Below are positions 61,153 to 64,000 of a stretch of DNA of 64,000 nt, one piece after another (within the stretch, counting starts at the first letter, position 1; each line of letters starts with the position of its first letter). The DNA comes from 66-474 sp051954935 (GTDB taxonomy: Bacteria; Pseudomonadota; Gammaproteobacteria; Xanthomonadales; Rhodanobacteraceae). The DNA lies in assembly GCA_051954935.1 (NCBI GenBank), contig JBQCHG010000005.1, forward strand, positions 4,265 to 68,264, written 5' to 3'. Position numbers and translations under genes: made by a program. A model generated the notes under the pieces. It was not told the DNA's origin. It ran no database searches and saw nothing but the letters and a program-made list of their open reading frames with translations.

Positions 61153-61172
61153 TAAGGTAACGACTCACCTTA
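61153..61172. promoter_or_regulatory. 20-bp inverted repeat upstream of the dioxygenase gene
   Basis: TAAGGT and ACCTTA are separated by 8 nt; the dyad ends 14 nt before the ATG at 61187. Its size and place are like a repressor operator. No Shine-Dalgarno is obvious between it and the ATG, so a translational role is also possible. Confidence 0.35.
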
Positions 61173-61186
61173 CAGCGAAGCCGCCC

Positions 61187-61711
61187 ATGTCCTCGCTCGT
61201 TCCACCTTTCAATTTGCAACGCTGGATCGCCGAACATCGGCATCTGCTGAAGCCACCGGTCGGCAACAAATGCATCGTGGACGGCGATTTCATCGTGATG
61301 ATCGTCGGCGGTCCTAACGCGCGCAGCGATTACCACTGGGACGAGGGCCCGGAGTTCTTCTACCAGCTCGAAGGCGAGATGATCCTGCGCGTGCAGGACG
61401 ACGGTGAACGCCGCGACCTACCGATCCGCGCCGGCGAGATCTTCTACCTGCCGCCGCGCGTGCCACATTCGCCGCAGCGCATGCCGGACTCCATCGGGCT
61501 GGTGATCGAGCGCCGTCGCCTCCCGCACGAAAAGGACGGCCTGCTGTGGTTCTGCGAGAACTGCAACTACAAGCTTTACGAGGAATACTTCGTGCTGGAC
61601 AGCATCGAAAAGGATTTCCCTCCCGTCTTCGAGCGCTATTACCGCTCCGCCGACGCGCGCACCTGCAAGCGCTGCGGGCACGTGGACACGCCGCCGGAAA
61701 AGTACCGCTGA
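61187..61711 (+). CDS. nbaC: 3-hydroxyanthranilate 3,4-dioxygenase
   Basis: Fe(II) ring-cleaving enzyme that makes 2-amino-3-carboxymuconate semialdehyde, the precursor of quinolinate in the kynurenine route to NAD. It has 174 residues. Cupin iron ligands match the family: His50 and Glu56 in YHWDEGPEFFYQLEGE and His94 in PRVPHSPQRMP. The C-terminal rubredoxin-like site has FCENCNYK and CKRCGHVDTPPEKY. No other kynurenine gene is in the window. It is sometimes named haaO. Confidence 0.94.
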   Translation: MSSLVPPFNLQRWIAEHRHLLKPPVGNKCIVDGDFIVMIVGGPNARSDYHWDEGPEFFYQLEGEMILRVQDDGERRDLPIRAGEIFYLPPRVPHSPQRMPDSIGLVIERRRLPHEKDGLLWFCENCNYKLYEEYFVLDSIEKDFPPVFERYYRSADARTCKRCGHVDTPPEKYR

Positions 61712-61739
61712 ATCACGGCGCGCACGGCAAAATGCGCGC

Positions 61740-63830
61740 ATGAACCTTGCCCGCCGGCTGCGTCATCCGCTGCTGCACACGCTCGTGCAGACGCAGCGTC
61801 GCGACGTGCCGTGGAGCGTGGCGGTGCGCAACACGGCGGCGATCGTGCTGCCGCTCGCCATCGGCGCGGCGACCAATCATCTTGCCGCAGGATTGGGCAT
61901 TTCCGCCGGTGCCCTGAATACGATGTTCGCCGATCAGCCCGGGCCTTACCGGCTGCGGCTTCGACGCATGCTGCTCACCGCGCTGGCCGCGGGCGTCGCG
62001 GCGTTCGCAGGATCCATTCTCGGCGAGTGGCGCGTTGCGCTGACGATCGTCGCCGCGCTGTGGGGCTTTGCTGCCGCGTTGCTGGTCGCGCTCGGTCCAC
62101 ACGCCACGCGTGCGGGGCTGATCAGCATGATCCTGTTGGTGGTGCTCGGTGCGGAACCGCTGCGTGCCACGGAAGCGTGGCCGGCCGCGTTGCTGATCTT
62201 TGCCGGTGGTGTCTTGCAAACGCTGTTCGCGATCGCGGCTTGGCCCTTGCAGCGCTACCGGCCCGAGCGCATGGCAGTGGCGGAGGCGCTACGCGGTATC
62301 TCGGCACTCGGGCGGCAACCCGTCGCGAGCGGTGAACCGGTGCCGCTGCCGCCGTCATTGAATGATCTTCAGGCCTTGCTGTTCGGCAGCGGCCGCGCAC
62401 GCGGGCGCGCCGTCGAGGCCTTCCAGGTGCTGGCCGAGCTGGCAGAGCGCATGCGCATCGAATTGTTCGCGCTGGCCGACCTGCAGGCGCATGCCGAGTC
62501 CGATGCGTTGCGCGACGACTTGCAGGCGGTGCGGCAATGCGCCGCAGTCGCGCTCGACGCGATTGCGGGCGCGCTGGAGCAGGCCGCAGCCCCGGATGCC
62601 GCCGATGCGTTGTCGCACTACCAGGCTGCTGCGGAATCGCTTTCCGAACACGACACGCAAACCGATTCCGCGGTGCACGTCGCCTCGGCACGCGTCACGG
62701 CGCTGGGCGGGCAACTGCGTGCGGCCGCGCGCAACGCGGAAGTCGCCGGCAGCCGCGGCGAATTGCAGGCGCAACGCGCGGAATTCCGCCTGCCACGCGC
62801 GCTGCGTCCCGCCAATCCGCTGGCGACGTTGCGCGCCAACCTGCATTTCTCGTCGGTGGCGTTCCGGCACGCGGTCCGCTGCGGACTCTGCCTCGCGCTG
62901 GCGCTGGTGCTGTCGCACCTGTTGCCGCTCTCGCGCGGCTATTGGTTGCCGATGACGGTAGCGATCGTGCTGAAGCCGGATTTCGGCGCGACCTGGCGCT
63001 ACGGCCTGCTGCGCGTAGCCGGCACGCTGTGCGGCTTGCTGCTCACCACTGCGCTGCTGCATTTCGGATTCGCCGAATTCTGGGCCGCACTCGGGCTGTT
63101 CACCGTACTGTGCTTTGCCTATCGCGAACTGGCGACCGTGCATTACGGGATCGCGGTCGCGTGCCTGACCGGCGTGGTGGTGATCCTGCTTTCGTTTTAC
63201 GGCATTGCGCCGGAAACCTCGATGCCCGCGCGCGCGGAAGACACGGTGTTCGGCAGCGCGCTGGCACTTGCCACGTATCTGCTGTGGCCCACCTGGGAAC
63301 GCGGCCGCGAGCGTGCGACGCTGGCGCGCATGCTGGACAGCTACCGTGATTATCTGGTCGCCGTGCTGTGCGGCGATGCGCGCGCCCGATTCGAAACCCG
63401 CACGGCAGCGCGCGCCGCGCGCAGCAATGCCCAGGCCTCGCTGGAACGCCTGCGCCAGGAACCGCGCGGGCGCGCCAACCTGCCGCGGGCCGAAGCACTG
63501 TTGTCGCAGGCCAATCGCTTCATGCGCGCGGCAATGGTGCTGGAAGCGGCACGCACCGACGCCCACGACCCGCCGCTGCCACCGCAGGTCTCGCATTTCG
63601 CCGACGCCTGCGCGGGTGCATTGCGCGAAGCCGCGGCAAGCGTCCGCGAGGATCGCGCGCCCGCCGAGCCGCCGGGCCTGCGCGAGTTGCAACGCGCGCT
63701 GGTTTCGGCGGTGAACGCTCCGGGGAACACCGCTCCGGCCGCACTCTCCGCCGCGCTGCTCGACGCCAGCGACCGCATCGCCGATGCGATCAACAGCCTG
63801 CTTCACGTGTTGCGGGTGGCCGGCATTTGA
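61740..63830 (+). CDS. FUSC-family inner-membrane protein
   Basis: Membrane protein of the FUSC/YccS/aromatic-acid-exporter superfamily; substrate unknown. It has 696 residues. Two blocks of hydrophobic helices (about residues 30-185 and 375-520) are separated by a long Ala/Gln-rich cytoplasmic region and followed by a C-terminal soluble domain. Segments such as RGYWLPMTVAIVLKPDFGAT and RVAGTLCGLLLTTALLHFGF are typical. The start is 28 nt after the dioxygenase stop, so the two are probably co-transcribed. Confidence 0.8.
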   Translation: MNLARRLRHPLLHTLVQTQRRDVPWSVAVRNTAAIVLPLAIGAATNHLAAGLGISAGALNTMFADQPGPYRLRLRRMLLTALAAGVAAFAGSILGEWRVALTIVAALWGFAAALLVALGPHATRAGLISMILLVVLGAEPLRATEAWPAALLIFAGGVLQTLFAIAAWPLQRYRPERMAVAEALRGISALGRQPVASGEPVPLPPSLNDLQALLFGSGRARGRAVEAFQVLAELAERMRIELFALADLQAHAESDALRDDLQAVRQCAAVALDAIAGALEQAAAPDAADALSHYQAAAESLSEHDTQTDSAVHVASARVTALGGQLRAAARNAEVAGSRGELQAQRAEFRLPRALRPANPLATLRANLHFSSVAFRHAVRCGLCLALALVLSHLLPLSRGYWLPMTVAIVLKPDFGATWRYGLLRVAGTLCGLLLTTALLHFGFAEFWAALGLFTVLCFAYRELATVHYGIAVACLTGVVVILLSFYGIAPETSMPARAEDTVFGSALALATYLLWPTWERGRERATLARMLDSYRDYLVAVLCGDARARFETRTAARAARSNAQASLERLRQEPRGRANLPRAEALLSQANRFMRAAMVLEAARTDAHDPPLPPQVSHFADACAGALREAAASVREDRAPAEPPGLRELQRALVSAVNAPGNTAPAALSAALLDASDRIADAINSLLHVLRVAGI

Positions 63831-63854
63831 ATCGGAAGCAGCCGCCGGCCAGGG

Positions 63855-64000
63855 TTACGCCTTCGGCATGGCTTGCGGCGTGTAAGGCAGCCTTATCTTC
63901 TTCAACACTGCCTTGAAACGCGGATCGTCGCGGATCGGATCGAACGCCGGGAACCACAGCAACTGCTGGATCACGCTGTTGCCGTGGGTTGCGTAATCCT
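63855..64000 (-). CDS. 3' end of a TolB/TPR-type protein (start outside window)
   Basis: Only the last 48 residues are in the window, ending ...DPRFKAVLKKIRLPYTPQAM and a few more residues, then TAA. The pattern WFPAFDPIRDDPRFKAV resembles the C-terminus of the TPR protein at 41010 (FFDPFILGYKEDPRFAAL), so it is probably a member of the same family of TolB-N/TPR or winged-helix/TPR proteins. It converges on the FUSC gene. Confidence 0.6.
   Translation of the reverse strand, partial: DYATHGNSVIQQLLWFPAFDPIRDDPRFKAVLKKIRLPYTPQAMPKA

Overview
This window is a GC-rich bacterial chromosome segment made almost entirely of core housekeeping genes. Gene content and order fit a gammaproteobacterium of the Xanthomonadales (Lysobacterales), perhaps near Rhodanobacteraceae. 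The signs are separate nuoC and nuoD genes, the surE-pcm-yqaA-nlpD and pyrG-kdsA-eno-ftsB-ispD-ispF strings, a bacterial 3-hydroxyanthranilate dioxygenase, a TolB-like/TPR sensor-type protein, and many short REP-type repeats. The assignment is an inference from recalled family knowledge; no search was run.

Layout. 1-2040: polyhydroxyalkanoate synthase genes phaE-phaC (class III; phaC is cut by the left edge). 2162-6886: a three-gene unit for a 2-oxoacid:ferredoxin oxidoreductase (gamma-alpha fusion plus beta) with a GltD-like flavoprotein carrying ferredoxin domains. 7173-16348 (minus): initiator tRNA, rimP, nusA, infB, rbfA, truB, rpsO, pnp, the classical translation/RNA-decay cluster, with recognisable promoters and terminators. 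16691-31687 (minus): all 14 nuo genes of respiratory complex I in the order A to N. 31893-34235 (plus): a secreted S9 dipeptidyl-peptidase-like enzyme. 34354-45572 (minus): rlmE, ftsH, (TolB/TPR gene), folP, glmM, (VIT transporter, lipoprotein phosphoesterase), tpiA, secG, tRNA-Leu, with a plus-strand SDR gene before tpiA. 45643-46313 (plus): yhbY and an Mth938-like gene. 46348-49479 (minus): surE, pcm, yqaA, nlpD. 49662-50225 (plus): smr. 50306-55723 (minus): pyrG, kdsA, eno, ftsB, ispD, ispF. 55864-63830: an M24 aminopeptidase P (plus), two small secreted low-complexity proteins (minus), parE (plus), 3-hydroxyanthranilate dioxygenase and a FUSC-family membrane protein (plus). The right edge cuts a second TolB/TPR-type gene.

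How it fits together: the minus-strand backbone rlmE-ftsH-folP-glmM-tpiA-secG-tRNA-Leu-nuo-tRNA-fMet-rimP-nusA-infB-rbfA-truB-rpsO-pnp is an ancient gene order. In this genome it is interrupted by lineage-specific inserts (TolB/TPR, VIT plus phosphoesterase plus SDR, S9 peptidase). Genes are tightly packed, and many start and stop codons overlap as ATGA or TGATG, which implies translational coupling.

The most unusual thing seen is a 24-nt REP-like repeat (consensus near GTAGGAGCCTGCTTGCAGG followed by CGACC). It occurs mostly as inverted pairs between genes, and its TAG is the actual stop codon of six genes. No CRISPR array, prophage, insertion sequence or obvious defence system was found.
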